Source: Sinorhizobium psoraleae (GTDB lineage: Bacteria; Pseudomonadota; Alphaproteobacteria; Rhizobiales; Rhizobiaceae). Taken from it: DNA of 64,000 nucleotides. The position numbers were made by a program, and so were the translations under genes. The stretch spans positions 124,001 to 188,000 of the forward strand of contig NZ_JABEKV010000001.1 of NCBI RefSeq assembly GCF_013283645.1, read 5' to 3'. Below the pieces are notes generated by a model that was given only the letters and a program-made list of their open reading frames with translations, had not been told where the DNA came from and did no database searches. Below, piece by piece: positions 55,056 through 63,782 of this stretch. Position 1 is the stretch's first letter; each line of letters begins with the position of its first letter.

Positions 55056-56249
55056 ATGGATCAGCGCACGCAAACTGCCTCTCAAGGCCTCGTCCGACAA
55101 GGTTACATGTCGAAAACCCGGCTCGCCGTGTCGCTCCTGTTCCTGATGAACGGCTTCGTCACCGGCAGCTGGGCCCCCAAGATTCCGGAATTCAAGGACC
55201 GGCTCGGGATTGGCGAGAGCGTGCTTGGCCTTCTGATCCTGGTGTTCGGCATCGGCTCGCTGGTGCTGATGCCGATTGCCGGCGGGTTCATTGCCCGCGT
55301 CGGTTCGCAGAAGGTGGTGAAGGTCACCGCAATCATTCTGTCGCCGCTGCTCCTGCTCTTGACGCTGGCCCCGAATGTCTGGACGGCGGCGATCGGCATG
55401 TTCCTGCTTGGCGGCTTCGTCGGCGCCATGGATGTGGCGATGAACGCCAATGCGGTCGAAGTCGAAAAGTCGATGCGCCGCGCGATCATGTCCTCCTGCC
55501 ACGCCTATTGGAGTCTCGGCGGGTTGATCGGCGCCGGCATCGGCGGCTTCCTGATGGCGCGCTTCGGCATTCTGCCGCACGTGCTTGTCGTCACGGTCCT
55601 TAGCATTCTTGTTCTGGCTATCGCCTGGCCGATGATCCTTGCCGACCAGCCTCATCCGGCGGCGGCGAAGGAGAAGCTGCGCCTGCCGCTCACGCCCCTG
55701 CCCTGGCTGATCGGCATCATGGCCTTGTTCTCGATGGTGCCGGAAGGCACGGTGCTCGACTGGGGCGCGCTCTATTTGCGCAACGAACTCGGCGCCTCGG
55801 TCGAACTCTCCGGCTTCGGCTTTGCCGCCTTCTCCGCAACGATGGCCGCGATGCGGTTTGCCGGGGACCATGTCCGCGATCTGCTCGGCGCGAAGCGGAC
55901 CTTGCGTATCTGCACGGTCACGGCGCTTGTCGGCATTGTGCTTGCGGGCCTCGCGCCAAATGCGTTGGTCGCAATTCTCGGCTTCGCGATCGCCGGCATC
56001 GGCATTTCCAACATGGTGCCCATCGCCTTTTCGGCCGCCGGCAACATGCCGGGGCTGCAGCCCGGCATCGGTCTCTCGGTCGCGACGTTCATGGGCTATT
56101 CCGGCATGCTCTTCGCCCCCTCGGTGATCGGCTTCGTGGCCGAGCATACCGGCTTCGCGATCATCTTCATGTCCGTTCCGGCTCTCTTCATCGTCGTGCT
56201 GCTTCTCTCGCACCACGCCGTCCATGCGGATCACGGGAAAGGACATTAG
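55056..56249 (+). CDS. MFS transporter (YbjJ/FucP-like)
   Basis: A 397-residue major facilitator protein with about twelve hydrophobic segments. Features are the early MNGFVTGSWAPKIPEFKDRL, the loop GGFIARVGSQKVVKV in the position of motif A, and FVGAMDVAMNANAVEVEKSM. This wording is found in YbjJ-like and fucose-permease-related transporters. The direction and substrate are unknown; the DeoR-type regulator suggests a sugar or sugar phosphate derivative. ATG at 55056 has GGGAAGG upstream, whereas the upstream in-frame codon at 55020 overlaps the VOC gene. Confidence 0.88.
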   Translation: MDQRTQTASQGLVRQGYMSKTRLAVSLLFLMNGFVTGSWAPKIPEFKDRLGIGESVLGLLILVFGIGSLVLMPIAGGFIARVGSQKVVKVTAIILSPLLLLLTLAPNVWTAAIGMFLLGGFVGAMDVAMNANAVEVEKSMRRAIMSSCHAYWSLGGLIGAGIGGFLMARFGILPHVLVVTVLSILVLAIAWPMILADQPHPAAAKEKLRLPLTPLPWLIGIMALFSMVPEGTVLDWGALYLRNELGASVELSGFGFAAFSATMAAMRFAGDHVRDLLGAKRTLRICTVTALVGIVLAGLAPNALVAILGFAIAGIGISNMVPIAFSAAGNMPGLQPGIGLSVATFMGYSGMLFAPSVIGFVAEHTGFAIIFMSVPALFIVVLLLSHHAVHADHGKGH

Positions 56250-56440
56250 ATCACGCGGGATGCCCGGAAAGCCGAGTGCGCTTTCCGGATGCTGAGGTGG
56301 CGGCCGTGCCATCAATTCGCCGTCAGCGCATGATGTTGCCGTTGACAAGCAAGCATTCCTTCGCCACCTGAAAGGCGAAAGCGGTGGAGCGGTTCTCCTC
56401 CGCATTCCGCCGCGACAAACGGACCCAAGAAGAGGCCTCC

Positions 56441-57694
56441 ATGTCTTCTGCCTTCGATTTCGAGCCACAGCCGCGCCGCGCTTCCGTCGCCGTCGATGTC
56501 GGCGGCGTGATCGTCGGCGGCGGCGCGCCGGTCGTCGTCCAGTCGATGACGAACACGGATACGGCCGACGTCGATCAGACGGTGGCGCAGGTGGCAGCAC
56601 TTCACAAGGCCGGTTCCGAACTGGTGCGCATCACGGTCGATCGTGACGAAAGTGCCGCGGCGGTGCCGAAGATCCGCGAGCGGCTGCTGCGCCTCGGCAT
56701 CGATGTGCCGCTCGTCGGCGACTTCCATTACATCGGCCACAAGCTCTTGGCCGATCATCCGGCCTGCGCCGAGGCTCTCGCGAAATACCGCATCAATCCG
56801 GGCAATGTCGGTTTCAAGGACAAGAAAGACAAGCAGTTCGCCGAGATCATCGAGATGGCGATGCGCTACGACAAGCCGGTGCGCATCGGCGTCAACTGGG
56901 GGTCGCTCGATCAGGAGCTGCTGACGCGGCTGATGAACGAGAACCAGGCAAGGGGCTTTCCGCTGACGGCGCAGCAGGTGACGCGCGAGACGATCGTGCA
57001 GTCGGCACTGCTCTCGGCGGAGCTGGCCGAAGAGCTCGGCCTGCCGCGCAACCGCATCATCCTTTCCGCCAAGGTTTCGGGTGTTCAGGACCTGATTGCC
57101 GTCTATGCGATGCTCGCCGCCCGTTCGGACCACGCGCTCCATCTCGGACTTACCGAAGCCGGCATGGGAACGAAGGGCATCGTCGCTTCCTCCGCCTCGC
57201 TCGGCATCCTGATGCAGCAGGGCATCGGCGACACGATCCGAATTTCGCTGACCCCGGAACCGGGCGGCGACCGCACCCGCGAAGTACAAGTGGCTCAGGA
57301 ACTCTTGCAGGTCATGGGCTTCCGCCAGTTCATTCCCGTGGTCGCCGCCTGTCCCGGATGCGGCCGCACCACCTCGACGGTATTCCAGGAGCTTGCCCAG
57401 AAGATCCAGGAGGATATCCGCGCAAGCATGCCAGTCTGGCGCGAGAAATATCCGGGCGTTGAGGCGCTGAAGGTCGCCGTCATGGGCTGTATCGTCAATG
57501 GCCCTGGCGAAAGCAAGCATGCCGATATCGGCATTTCGCTTCCGGGAACCGGCGAGACACCGGCGGCACCCGTCTTCATCGACGGCCAGAAGGCGATGAC
57601 GCTGCGCGGACCGAAGATCGCCGAGGAATTCCAGCTTCTCGTCGCTGACTATATCGAAAAGCGCTACGGCCGCGGCCAGGCGGCCGCCGAATAA
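56441..57694 (+). CDS. ispG: (E)-4-hydroxy-3-methylbut-2-enyl-diphosphate synthase
   Basis: A 417-residue iron-sulfur enzyme (GcpE) for the penultimate step of the non-mevalonate isoprenoid pathway, converting MEcPP to HMBPP. Seen: [20 protein letters not shown] near the N terminus, [35 protein letters not shown] and the three 4Fe-4S cysteines at residues 304 and 307 (ACPGCGR) and 350 ([11 protein letters not shown]). ATG at 56441 is preceded by AAGAGG; an upstream in-frame ATG at 56384 adds a non-conserved tail. The 190-bp gap before it (56250-56440) shows nothing obvious. It ends 10 bases from the converging LysE-type gene. Confidence 0.97.
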   Translation: MSSAFDFEPQPRRASVAVDVGGVIVGGGAPVVVQSMTNTDTADVDQTVAQVAALHKAGSELVRITVDRDESAAAVPKIRERLLRLGIDVPLVGDFHYIGHKLLADHPACAEALAKYRINPGNVGFKDKKDKQFAEIIEMAMRYDKPVRIGVNWGSLDQELLTRLMNENQARGFPLTAQQVTRETIVQSALLSAELAEELGLPRNRIILSAKVSGVQDLIAVYAMLAARSDHALHLGLTEAGMGTKGIVASSASLGILMQQGIGDTIRISLTPEPGGDRTREVQVAQELLQVMGFRQFIPVVAACPGCGRTTSTVFQELAQKIQEDIRASMPVWREKYPGVEALKVAVMGCIVNGPGESKHADIGISLPGTGETPAAPVFIDGQKAMTLRGPKIAEEFQLLVADYIEKRYGRGQAAAE

Positions 57695-57704
57695 TCCCGA
57701 ACGA

Positions 57705-58343
57705 TCAAAGCCGCGCCGTTAGCAGCTTAAGGCCGGCAAAGGCGAAGAAGCCTGCCATCAGGCTCTCGATCACGCGCCGCGATTTGAGATAGGCGCGGTG
57801 GACCGGCGAGAGCGAGAAGACGATCGCGAAGCCGCAGAAGGTCACGAGCCCGATCAGCATGCAGCCGCCGATGAAAGCGGCGGTAACGCCGACCGGCGCC
57901 CCTTCCGGCATGCCGAGCGAGACCAGCATGATCCAGGCAAAGATCGCCTTGGGATTGGTCAGGTGGATGCCGAGCCCCTTGAGATAGAGCTTCTTCAACG
58001 ACATCCGCAGCGGAACGCGAAGCGCTGCCTGTGACTCGCCGCGCATCGCCGCCCTGAGGGCGTTGTAGGCGAGCCAGAAGAGGTAGCAGGCGCCGGCGAT
58101 CTTCAGGACGATGATCGCCTGTCCATAGGTCCGGATAAGCGCCGAGAGGCCCGATGCTGTCAGCATCGCCCAGGTATAGCTGCCGCTCAGCACGCCGAAG
58201 GCAAGCGCGAGACCCGCCTTTCGCCCCTGGCTTACGGATGTCGCGATGATCGCGAGAACCGCTGGCCCCGGCGACGCGACCGCGATGATATAGGCGGTCC
58301 AGGCGACGAGAAGCTGCGGCAGATAGGGCGTGAGGTCGAGCAT
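57705..58343 (-). CDS. LysE/RhtB-family exporter
   Basis: A 212-residue small membrane exporter with about six helices. The family core is AYIIAVASPGPAVLAIIATS near the N terminus and GIHLTNPKAIFAWIMLVSLG in the middle. It differs clearly from the LysE-type protein at 2621, so it is not a recent duplicate. ATG at 58343 opens MLDLTPYLPQLLVAW; there is no strong Shine-Dalgarno, and an in-frame extension to 58496 is not family-like. The substrate is unknown. The gap between it and hisC (58344-58686) contains only repeats. Confidence 0.9.
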   Translation of the reverse strand: MLDLTPYLPQLLVAWTAYIIAVASPGPAVLAIIATSVSQGRKAGLALAFGVLSGSYTWAMLTASGLSALIRTYGQAIIVLKIAGACYLFWLAYNALRAAMRGESQAALRVPLRMSLKKLYLKGLGIHLTNPKAIFAWIMLVSLGMPEGAPVGVTAAFIGGCMLIGLVTFCGFAIVFSLSPVHRAYLKSRRVIESLMAGFFAFAGLKLLTARL

Positions 58344-58474
58344 GGCGCGGCGTCCGTCTGTGGTTCGGGCGAACAGTACCCGAGGCTTCCGTGGATGCCA
58401 ACTGGAGCGGGTCTCAAACCGCTTCGCCCTTGCCGCTCGGGCTGCGGGCGGGAAAAGGCGCGCTGTGCCATCCC

Positions 58475-58624
58475 CCTCATCCGGCCTGCCGGCCACCTTC
58501 TCCCCGCAAGCGGGGCGAAGGGGACTCGCGGCACCCGATCACCCGCTCTCGCCAACAGGCCCGTAAACGGGGGGTATGCCGCGCGACCAAGTCCCTTCCC
58601 GCGTGCAGGGGAGAGGGTCAGGCA
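58475..58624. repeat. GGGGAGAAGG-type mosaic upstream of the LysE gene
   Basis: CCACCTTCTCCCCGC pairs with GCGGGGCGAAGG (around 58491-58522); CCCTTCCCGCGTGCAGGGGAGAGGG follows near 58594, broken here as CCCTTCCCGC and GGGGAGAGGG. The 343-bp gap 58344-58686 holds this element, a CAGTCT microsatellite and no gene. Confidence 0.75.
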
Positions 58625-58663
58625 AAACGAGCCGTTCGCCTGTTGGCGCTGTCCCGTCCGATC

Positions 58664-58690
58664 CAGTCTCAGTCTCAGTCTCAGTCTCAG
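58664..58690. repeat. (CAGTCT)n microsatellite overlapping the hisC stop
   Basis: Four tandem copies of CAGTCT plus CAG run from 58664 to 58690. The hisC stop codon (TGA, reverse of TCA at 58687-58689) lies in the last unit. On the minus strand the repeat is AGACTG, so changes in copy number would fall after the stop. Confidence 0.9.
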
Positions 58691-59742
58691 AGAATCTCGT
58701 CGAGCGCCGCGACCAGCCTTGTGCATTCCGCGTCGGTGCCGATGGTGATGCGCAGGAAGTCCGCAATTCGCGGCTTGGCGAAATGGCGCACGATGACCGC
58801 TCGTTCGCGCAGCTTCGCGGCCAAGGTTCCCCCCGCTTGTTTCGGATGCCGGGCGAAAATGAAATTCGCCTGGGAGGGAAGGACCTCAAAGCCGCGCGCT
58901 TCGAGCTCGCCTGTCAGCTTCGCCCGCGACGCTACGATCTTGCGGCACGTCGCCTCGAACCATGCCTCGTCCCTGATCGCGGCGGTGGCGCCAGCCTGGG
59001 CCGCCCGACCGAGGGGGTAGGAATTGAAACTGTCCTTGACGCGTTCCAGCCCCTCGATCAGCGGCCGCTGGCCGATCGCGAAGCCGACCCGCAAGCCGGC
59101 AAGCGCCCTGGATTTGGAAAAGGTCTGTACGACGAGCAGGTTGTCGTATTTTGGCACGAGCGCGGCCGCGGATCCGCCGCCGAAATCGATATAGGCCTCG
59201 TCGATCACCACCGGCTGGTCAGGGTGGTCGGCGACCAAAGCTTCGATCTCGGCGAGTGGCAGGCCGATTCCCGTCGGTGCGTTCGGATTGGGAAGGATGA
59301 TCGCCCCCGCGGGGCGGCGGTAGTCGGCGATGTCGATGCGGAAGGCGGCGTCGAGCGGCACCTCGATGGCGTCGATGCCGAAGAGGCCCGCATAGGTCGG
59401 ATAGAAGCTGTAGGATATGTCCGGATAGAGAAGCGGTTTGTCGTGCTTCAGGAGTGCCGCGAAGGCGTGGGCCAGTACCTCGTCCGAGCCGTTGCCGACG
59501 AACACTTGCTCGGCTGCTATGCTATATCGTGCGGCAATCGCTTGCCTGAGGTCGAGCGCGAGCGGGTCCGGATACAGTCTGAGATCGGCGCTGGCGGCCC
59601 CCCGGATCGCTTCGATCACCTTTTCTGAAGGCGCATAAGGGTTTTCGTTGGTGTTAAGCTTGACGAGGTTCGCCATGCGCGGCTGTTCGCCCGGAACGTA
59701 GGGTTTCAGCGTGGAGACGATCGGCGACCAGTATTTGCTCAC
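58687..59742 (-). CDS. hisC: Histidinol-phosphate aminotransferase
   Basis: A 351-residue PLP enzyme that transaminates imidazole-acetol phosphate to histidinol phosphate in histidine synthesis; some rhizobial copies also act on aromatic amino acids. Seen: [64 protein letters not shown], the PLP lysine in [20 protein letters not shown] and the arginine in [11 protein letters not shown]. It starts 5 bases after the ispA stop and is probably co-transcribed with it. The other his genes are not here, so it could be one of several HisC paralogues. Confidence 0.93.
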   Translation of the reverse strand: MSKYWSPIVSTLKPYVPGEQPRMANLVKLNTNENPYAPSEKVIEAIRGAASADLRLYPDPLALDLRQAIAARYSIAAEQVFVGNGSDEVLAHAFAALLKHDKPLLYPDISYSFYPTYAGLFGIDAIEVPLDAAFRIDIADYRRPAGAIILPNPNAPTGIGLPLAEIEALVADHPDQPVVIDEAYIDFGGGSAAALVPKYDNLLVVQTFSKSRALAGLRVGFAIGQRPLIEGLERVKDSFNSYPLGRAAQAGATAAIRDEAWFEATCRKIVASRAKLTGELEARGFEVLPSQANFIFARHPKQAGGTLAAKLRERAVIVRHFAKPRIADFLRITIGTDAECTRLVAALDEIL

Positions 59743-59747
59743 GGGGC

Positions 59748-60659
59748 TCAGCTCCTGCGGTTGGCGATGAAACGCGCGGTTTCGGCCAATATGGCAGAGC
59801 GCGCGCCATAGGGGGCAAGCAGATTTTCCGCCTGTGCCACCAGTTCCTCGAGTTCACGCTCGGCCCAGGCCTGGCCATGAAGGGCAACGAGCGTACCCTT
59901 GCCGCGCGCGGCGTCCTTGCCGGTAGCCTTCCCCATCGCCTCCGCATCCGCCGTCAGATCGAGCAGGTCGTCGGCGAGCTGGAAGGCGAGGCCGATCTTG
60001 TCGCCGAAGGCGCGCAGCCGCCGCCGATCCTCGTCTGACGCATCGGCGATGATCGCACCCGCCTCGCAGGCGAAACGGATGAGCGCCCCGGTCTTCATCG
60101 CCTGCAGCGTGACAATGCCGGCCTCGTCCGGCGCCTTCTTCTCGGCTGCGAGGTCAAGCGCCTGTCCGCCGGCCATGCCGCCGTGCCCGGAGGCACGCGC
60201 TAGCGCCAATATCAGCGCCGTCTTCTGCCGGTCGGAAAGCGGCGTTTCCGGCGCGGCGATGATGTCGAAGGCGAACGTCAGCAAGCTGTCGCCGGCCAGA
60301 ATGGCGGTCGCCTCGTCGAAGGCGATGTGCACCGTCGGCTGCCCGCGTCTCAAGTCGTCATCATCCATCGCCGGCAGGTCGTCGTGGACGAGCGAGTAGC
60401 AATGCACGCATTCGAGTGCGGCGCCGATCCTGAGCGCCGCGTCGGCGTCGCCGCCGAGAAGCGCGGTGCATTCGCTCACGAGAAAAGGCCGCAGCCGTTT
60501 GCCGCCGTTGAGCACGCCGTGGCGCATGGCGGCAAGCAGGTTCGCGGGGCGCGCAATTTCATCGGCGCCGACGACCGGCCCCAGAAGCTTGGAAAGCAGC
60601 TCTTCCACCGCAAGCGCATTGGCCTTCAGGTGAGCGGAAAAGGATGATGTCTCTTTCAT
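59748..60659 (-). CDS. ispA: Polyprenyl (farnesyl) diphosphate synthase
   Basis: A 303-residue all-helical trans-prenyltransferase that condenses isopentenyl diphosphate with DMAPP/GPP to farnesyl diphosphate. The first aspartate-rich motif is [20 protein letters not shown] and the second is [24 protein letters not shown] (IPP binding) and [11 protein letters not shown] are also present. The size of the side chain before the first motif fits a short-chain (C15) product, though geranylgeranyl synthase cannot be excluded. ATG at 60659 gives the usual length; an upstream start at 60767 lies in the repeat element. The gene lies 3 kb from ispG, another isoprenoid gene on the opposite strand. Confidence 0.9.
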   Translation of the reverse strand: MKETSSFSAHLKANALAVEELLSKLLGPVVGADEIARPANLLAAMRHGVLNGGKRLRPFLVSECTALLGGDADAALRIGAALECVHCYSLVHDDLPAMDDDDLRRGQPTVHIAFDEATAILAGDSLLTFAFDIIAAPETPLSDRQKTALILALARASGHGGMAGGQALDLAAEKKAPDEAGIVTLQAMKTGALIRFACEAGAIIADASDEDRRRLRAFGDKIGLAFQLADDLLDLTADAEAMGKATGKDAARGKGTLVALHGQAWAERELEELVAQAENLLAPYGARSAILAETARFIANRRS

Positions 60660-60717
60660 GCAGCGCTCTTTGGCATGCGCAAGAGCGGCTTTCAACGGGC
60701 ATTCGCGTCGCAGGCTA

Positions 60718-60836
60718 CTGCATGATTCCTTGAATCGGAATCGATTTAAGGACAAATCACCCAGCACTTCAAAGTGCTACTGCGACGTTAGCGTGTCCGA
60801 TTGGACGCAGCGCTGTAGTGCTTTGCCTGGGATGAG
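60718..60836. repeat. Inverted copy of the 42.7-kb intergenic repeat
   Basis: TTGAATCGGAATCGATTTAA, GGACAAATC, CACTTCAAAGTG and GTCCGATTGGAC...CGCTGTAGTGCTTTG follow the same order as 42668-42780 read on the other strand. It lies between the divergent ispA and mtgA genes and probably overlaps their promoters. Confidence 0.7.
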
Positions 60837-60905
60837 TGTGCCAGCGACTTGCCTTTTGCCAGAAAGACCATTCAACTTTGCTTGCCCATGAAATAAGAGA
60901 GGCGG

Positions 60906-61670
60906 ATGGACAAAGAGGTGGACAGTCAGGGCATGGACGTTGTTCCGGAAGCGTTGGAGGAGAGCGGGATGTCCACCAGTCGCTGGTCCGCCACATGGCG
61001 GACGAGGAGCCGCCGTCTCGTTCTTGCCGTCCTTTCCCTCTTCGTGTTGCCCTATGTGCTGATCGTCTTCTACCTGCTTGACTTCGTGCATCCGGTCTCG
61101 ACGCTGATGCTGCGCGATCTTGTGCTTCTGCGCGGCTATGATCGGCAATGGGTAGAGTTCGACGACATCGCGCCGGTGCTCGTTCAGTCGGTGATGATGT
61201 CTGAGGATGGGCAGTTCTGCGCCCATGCCGGGATCGACTGGAACCAGATGCGCGGCGTCGTCGAGGATGCGCTGGACGGTGAGCAGACGCGCGGCGCCAG
61301 CACGATTCCGATGCAGACGGTCAAGAACCTGTTTCTCTGGAATGGCCGCTCCTTCGTCCGCAAGGCGATGGAACTGCCGCTCGCGATCGCGGCTGATTTC
61401 GTCTGGAGCAAGCGGCGCATGATGGAGATCTACCTGAACGTCGCCGAATGGGGCGACGGCATCTATGGCATCGAGGCCGCCGCGCGGCACCATTTCGGCG
61501 TTTCGGCGGCGAAGCTTTCGCGCCGCCAGGCCGCCTTGCTGGCGGTGTCGCTGCCCAACCCGATCGACCGCAATGCGGGAAAACCCGCACGGGGCCTACG
61601 GCGGCTTGCATCGGTCATCGAGCGGCGCGCCAGCCGCTCCGGCGGTTACATCACATGCCTTTATGACTGA
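60906..61670 (+). CDS. mtgA: Monofunctional peptidoglycan glycosyltransferase
   Basis: A 254-residue GT51 enzyme that polymerises lipid II into glycan strands. One N-terminal membrane anchor (about residues 38-60, [20 protein letters not shown]) is followed by the periplasmic catalytic domain. The donor-site glutamate is Glu100 in [18 protein letters not shown]; other family blocks are [36 protein letters not shown] and [17 protein letters not shown]. There is no transpeptidase domain, and the length fits MtgA. Internal ATGs at 60933 and 60969 could also be starts. It diverges from ispA. Confidence 0.95.
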   Translation: MDKEVDSQGMDVVPEALEESGMSTSRWSATWRTRSRRLVLAVLSLFVLPYVLIVFYLLDFVHPVSTLMLRDLVLLRGYDRQWVEFDDIAPVLVQSVMMSEDGQFCAHAGIDWNQMRGVVEDALDGEQTRGASTIPMQTVKNLFLWNGRSFVRKAMELPLAIAADFVWSKRRMMEIYLNVAEWGDGIYGIEAAARHHFGVSAAKLSRRQAALLAVSLPNPIDRNAGKPARGLRRLASVIERRASRSGGYITCLYD

Positions 61671-61746
61671 GATGACAGCAATTCATTGGTCTCGCTGTCG
61701 CCGATGTGGCAAGCCTGCCACCTGAAAGCAGGTGGGAGACACGTAG

Positions 61747-62394
61747 ATGGCCAAGCTCGTCCTTTATGTCGGCAACAAGAACTATTCCTCCTGGTCGCTT
61801 CGACCGTGGCTGGCGCTGGAAGCCTGCGGGGTTCCGTTCGAGGATGTCGTCATTCCCTTCGATTTTCCTGCCGGAAATCCGCGCTTCCGTGAGATTTCGC
61901 CGACCGGCCGTGTGCCGGTGCTCCATCATGGCGATGTCCGCGTGTGGGAATCGCTGTCGATCATCGAATACGTGGCGGAACTTTTCCCCGAAGCCGGTCT
62001 CTGGCCCGAGAACAGGGAAGATCGCGCCCGCGCTCGCAGCTATTCGATGGAAATGCTCTCCGGCTTCCGCGCTCTGCGCGGCGCTTGCCCGATGAACATC
62101 CGTCGCCCGCGAAAGGCGATTGCGCTGCCGGAGGGGGTCGCGGCCGACGTCGCCCGGATCGAGGAAATCTGGCGGGAAGCAATCGCCCGCTCCGGCGGAC
62201 CGTTTCTCTTCGGTCGTTTTACCGCGGCGGACGCGATGTTTGCCCCGGTTGTCAACCGTTTCGACGTCTACGAACTGGTGACCGCGCCCGGCACTCTCGC
62301 CTATATGGACGCCGTCAAGACGCACCCGGCCTTCCGCAAATGGGAGGAAGCGGCGAGGGCCGAACCCTGGATCGTGCCGGAGGACGAAGCCTGA
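61747..62394 (+). CDS. Glutathione S-transferase family protein
   Basis: A 215-residue protein with an N-terminal thioredoxin-like domain (LVLYVGNKNYSSWSLRPWLA, a serine in the position of the catalytic residue; FREISPTGRVPVLHHGDVRV with the cis-proline; ESLSIIEYVAELFPE) and a C-terminal helical domain. Typical substrates are electrophiles conjugated to glutathione; the real one is unknown. ATG is preceded by GGTGGGAG, part of which lies in a small hairpin (61718-61735). It stands 76 bases after mtgA and may be co-transcribed or have its own promoter. Confidence 0.93.
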   Translation: MAKLVLYVGNKNYSSWSLRPWLALEACGVPFEDVVIPFDFPAGNPRFREISPTGRVPVLHHGDVRVWESLSIIEYVAELFPEAGLWPENREDRARARSYSMEMLSGFRALRGACPMNIRRPRKAIALPEGVAADVARIEEIWREAIARSGGPFLFGRFTAADAMFAPVVNRFDVYELVTAPGTLAYMDAVKTHPAFRKWEEAARAEPWIVPEDEA

Positions 62395-62457
62395 CACTGA
62401 CGAGGAGCGGGCGGGCGCTCCGTTCCCGTCTCGAATCGAAAATTTGTGTACGGGGAC

Positions 62458-62486
62458 TGGTCAAACTGCGGTCGGCCATGTATAAG
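62458..62486 (+). promoter_or_regulatory. Candidate rpmF promoter
   Basis: TGGTCA (62458-62463) and TATAAG (62481-62486) are 17 bases apart, about 85 bases upstream of the rpmF start codon. Four of six bases match at the -35. Confidence 0.4.
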
Positions 62487-62571
62487 CGCGCGAAATTCCG
62501 AGATCGACATCTGTTTGACCCGGCCATTTTCGGCTGCTGAACAGTGTTTTGCCCGATAAGTGGAGAATGAA

Positions 62572-62757
62572 ATGGCTGTACCGAAAAGAAAAACGAGCCC
62601 GTCCAAGCGTGGCATGCGCCGTTCCGCTGACGCCCTCAAGGCTCCGACCTACATCGAAGACAAGAACTCTGGCGAACTGCGCCGTCCGCACCACATCGAC
62701 CTGAAGACCGGCATGTATCGCGGTCGCCAGGTTCTGACGCCGAAGGAAAGCGCATAA
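62572..62757 (+). CDS. rpmF: 50S ribosomal protein L32
   Basis: A 61-residue basic ribosomal protein. The sequence opens [20 protein letters not shown], the invariant L32 start, followed by [16 protein letters not shown]. No zinc-binding cysteine pair is present, as usual for alphaproteobacterial L32. GGAGAA precedes the ATG; an upstream in-frame ATG at 62560 would add four non-family residues. It is monocistronic, with a terminator 26 bases downstream. Confidence 0.98.
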   Translation: MAVPKRKTSPSKRGMRRSADALKAPTYIEDKNSGELRRPHHIDLKTGMYRGRQVLTPKESA

Positions 62758-62782
62758 GCGCTGCCGTTCGCTGATGAAGTTC

Positions 62783-62812
62783 AAGGGCTGGCTTTGCCGG
62801 CCCTTTTCTTTG
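62783..62812 (+). terminator. rpmF terminator
   Basis: AAGGGCTGGC (62783-62792) pairs with GCCGGCCCTT (62796-62805), with one G-T wobble and a TTT loop, followed by TTCTTTGG. Confidence 0.8.
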
Positions 62813-62979
62813 GCGCGCATCACCGCCCTTGGCGCACGCACGAAATCCGGAGGGAGCCCACCGGCCGCCGCCGTATTCCCGCTTCCCATCTCTTGGAAAT
62901 CGCCCCGTTCGCGATTTTTGGACCGTTGATCCCGGCTCTTCGCGATCCGGGTGTAACGCTTCGATCGGGTGCCGGGAGG

Positions 62980-63558
62980 TCAGCCGAGATTGTCGAGCTT
63001 CGTCTGAAGGGCGCGCAACTGTTCCTTGAGCTCGTCGATATCCTTCGCCTCGGCCTTTTTCGTTTCCTTGGCCGGCGGGGCGGCCATGAAGGGCGAGAAC
63101 ATCTGCATGGCCTGGTGGAACATTTCGGTGTTCCGCCGCACCTGCTCCTCGACCAATTGCAGCGGCACCTGCAGGTTCTTGCCAAGCGGCGTGTCGCCGA
63201 ACGCCTTGTTGATCTGCTCGCGCATCTGCGCCTGCTGTTCGGTGAAGGCCTGCATCGAGTGTTCGAGGTAGCTCGGCACCACCATCTGCATCTGGTCGCC
63301 GTAGAAGGAAATCAGCTGGCGGAGGAAGGAAATCGGCAGAAGCGTGTTGCCGGTCTTGGATTCCTGCTCGAAGATGATCTGCGTCAGCACGGAGTGGGTG
63401 ATGTCTTCGCCGGACTTCGCGTCCTGCACCACGAATTCCTCACCCTTCTTCACCATCACGGCCAGGTCGTCGAGGGTTACATAGGTGCTGGTGCCGGTAT
63501 TGTAGAGGCGCCGGTTCGCATATTTCTTGATAACGATCTGGCCTTCGTTCTTCGCCAT
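62980..63558 (-). CDS. phaR: Polyhydroxyalkanoate synthesis regulator PhaR (AniA)
   Basis: A 192-residue DNA- and granule-binding regulator of poly-3-hydroxybutyrate metabolism. The N-terminal PHB_acc_N domain is IVIKKYANRRLYNTGTSTYV followed by DLAVMVKKGEEFVVQDAKSG; two PHB_acc repeats include SFLRQLISFYGDQMQMVVPS and YLEHSMQAF; the C-terminal tail (about 160-192) is a coiled coil, KDIDELKEQLRALQTKLD. It represses phasin and PHB genes until polymer is made. It diverges from phaA across 224 bp, a likely control region. Confidence 0.95.
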   Translation of the reverse strand: MAKNEGQIVIKKYANRRLYNTGTSTYVTLDDLAVMVKKGEEFVVQDAKSGEDITHSVLTQIIFEQESKTGNTLLPISFLRQLISFYGDQMQMVVPSYLEHSMQAFTEQQAQMREQINKAFGDTPLGKNLQVPLQLVEEQVRRNTEMFHQAMQMFSPFMAAPPAKETKKAEAKDIDELKEQLRALQTKLDNLG

Positions 63559-63636
63559 CAGGGTCTCCTCTTACCCATCATCCCGTCTTTATTGTATTTT
63601 TCAGAGTATCCGCAAAATCGAGGCTCTGACAATCTC

Positions 63637-63666
63637 TTTGTGCAATGCGGCGACGCACGTGCGAAA
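63637..63666. promoter_or_regulatory. TGC/GCA-rich imperfect dyad, candidate PhaR site
   Basis: TTTGTGCAATGC and GCACGTGCGAAA are arranged as an imperfect inverted repeat between the divergent phaR and phaA genes. PhaR is known to prefer TGC-rich dyads. No convincing -35/-10 pair for phaA was found. Confidence 0.3.
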
Positions 63667-63782
63667 TATGGTGCTCGCGCGAAGCGTGAAGCTTTTGCGG
63701 CAGCGCATCAAGGCGTTTGACTTGCGCTCCAGGCTTTGCCAGTCTGCTTGCATCAGGCAAACGAAATATGAGGAAACGTCCC

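Noticed and set aside
58664..58690. Possible CRISPR-like repeat
   Set aside because: The 6-bp units are directly adjacent with no spacers and there are no cas genes.
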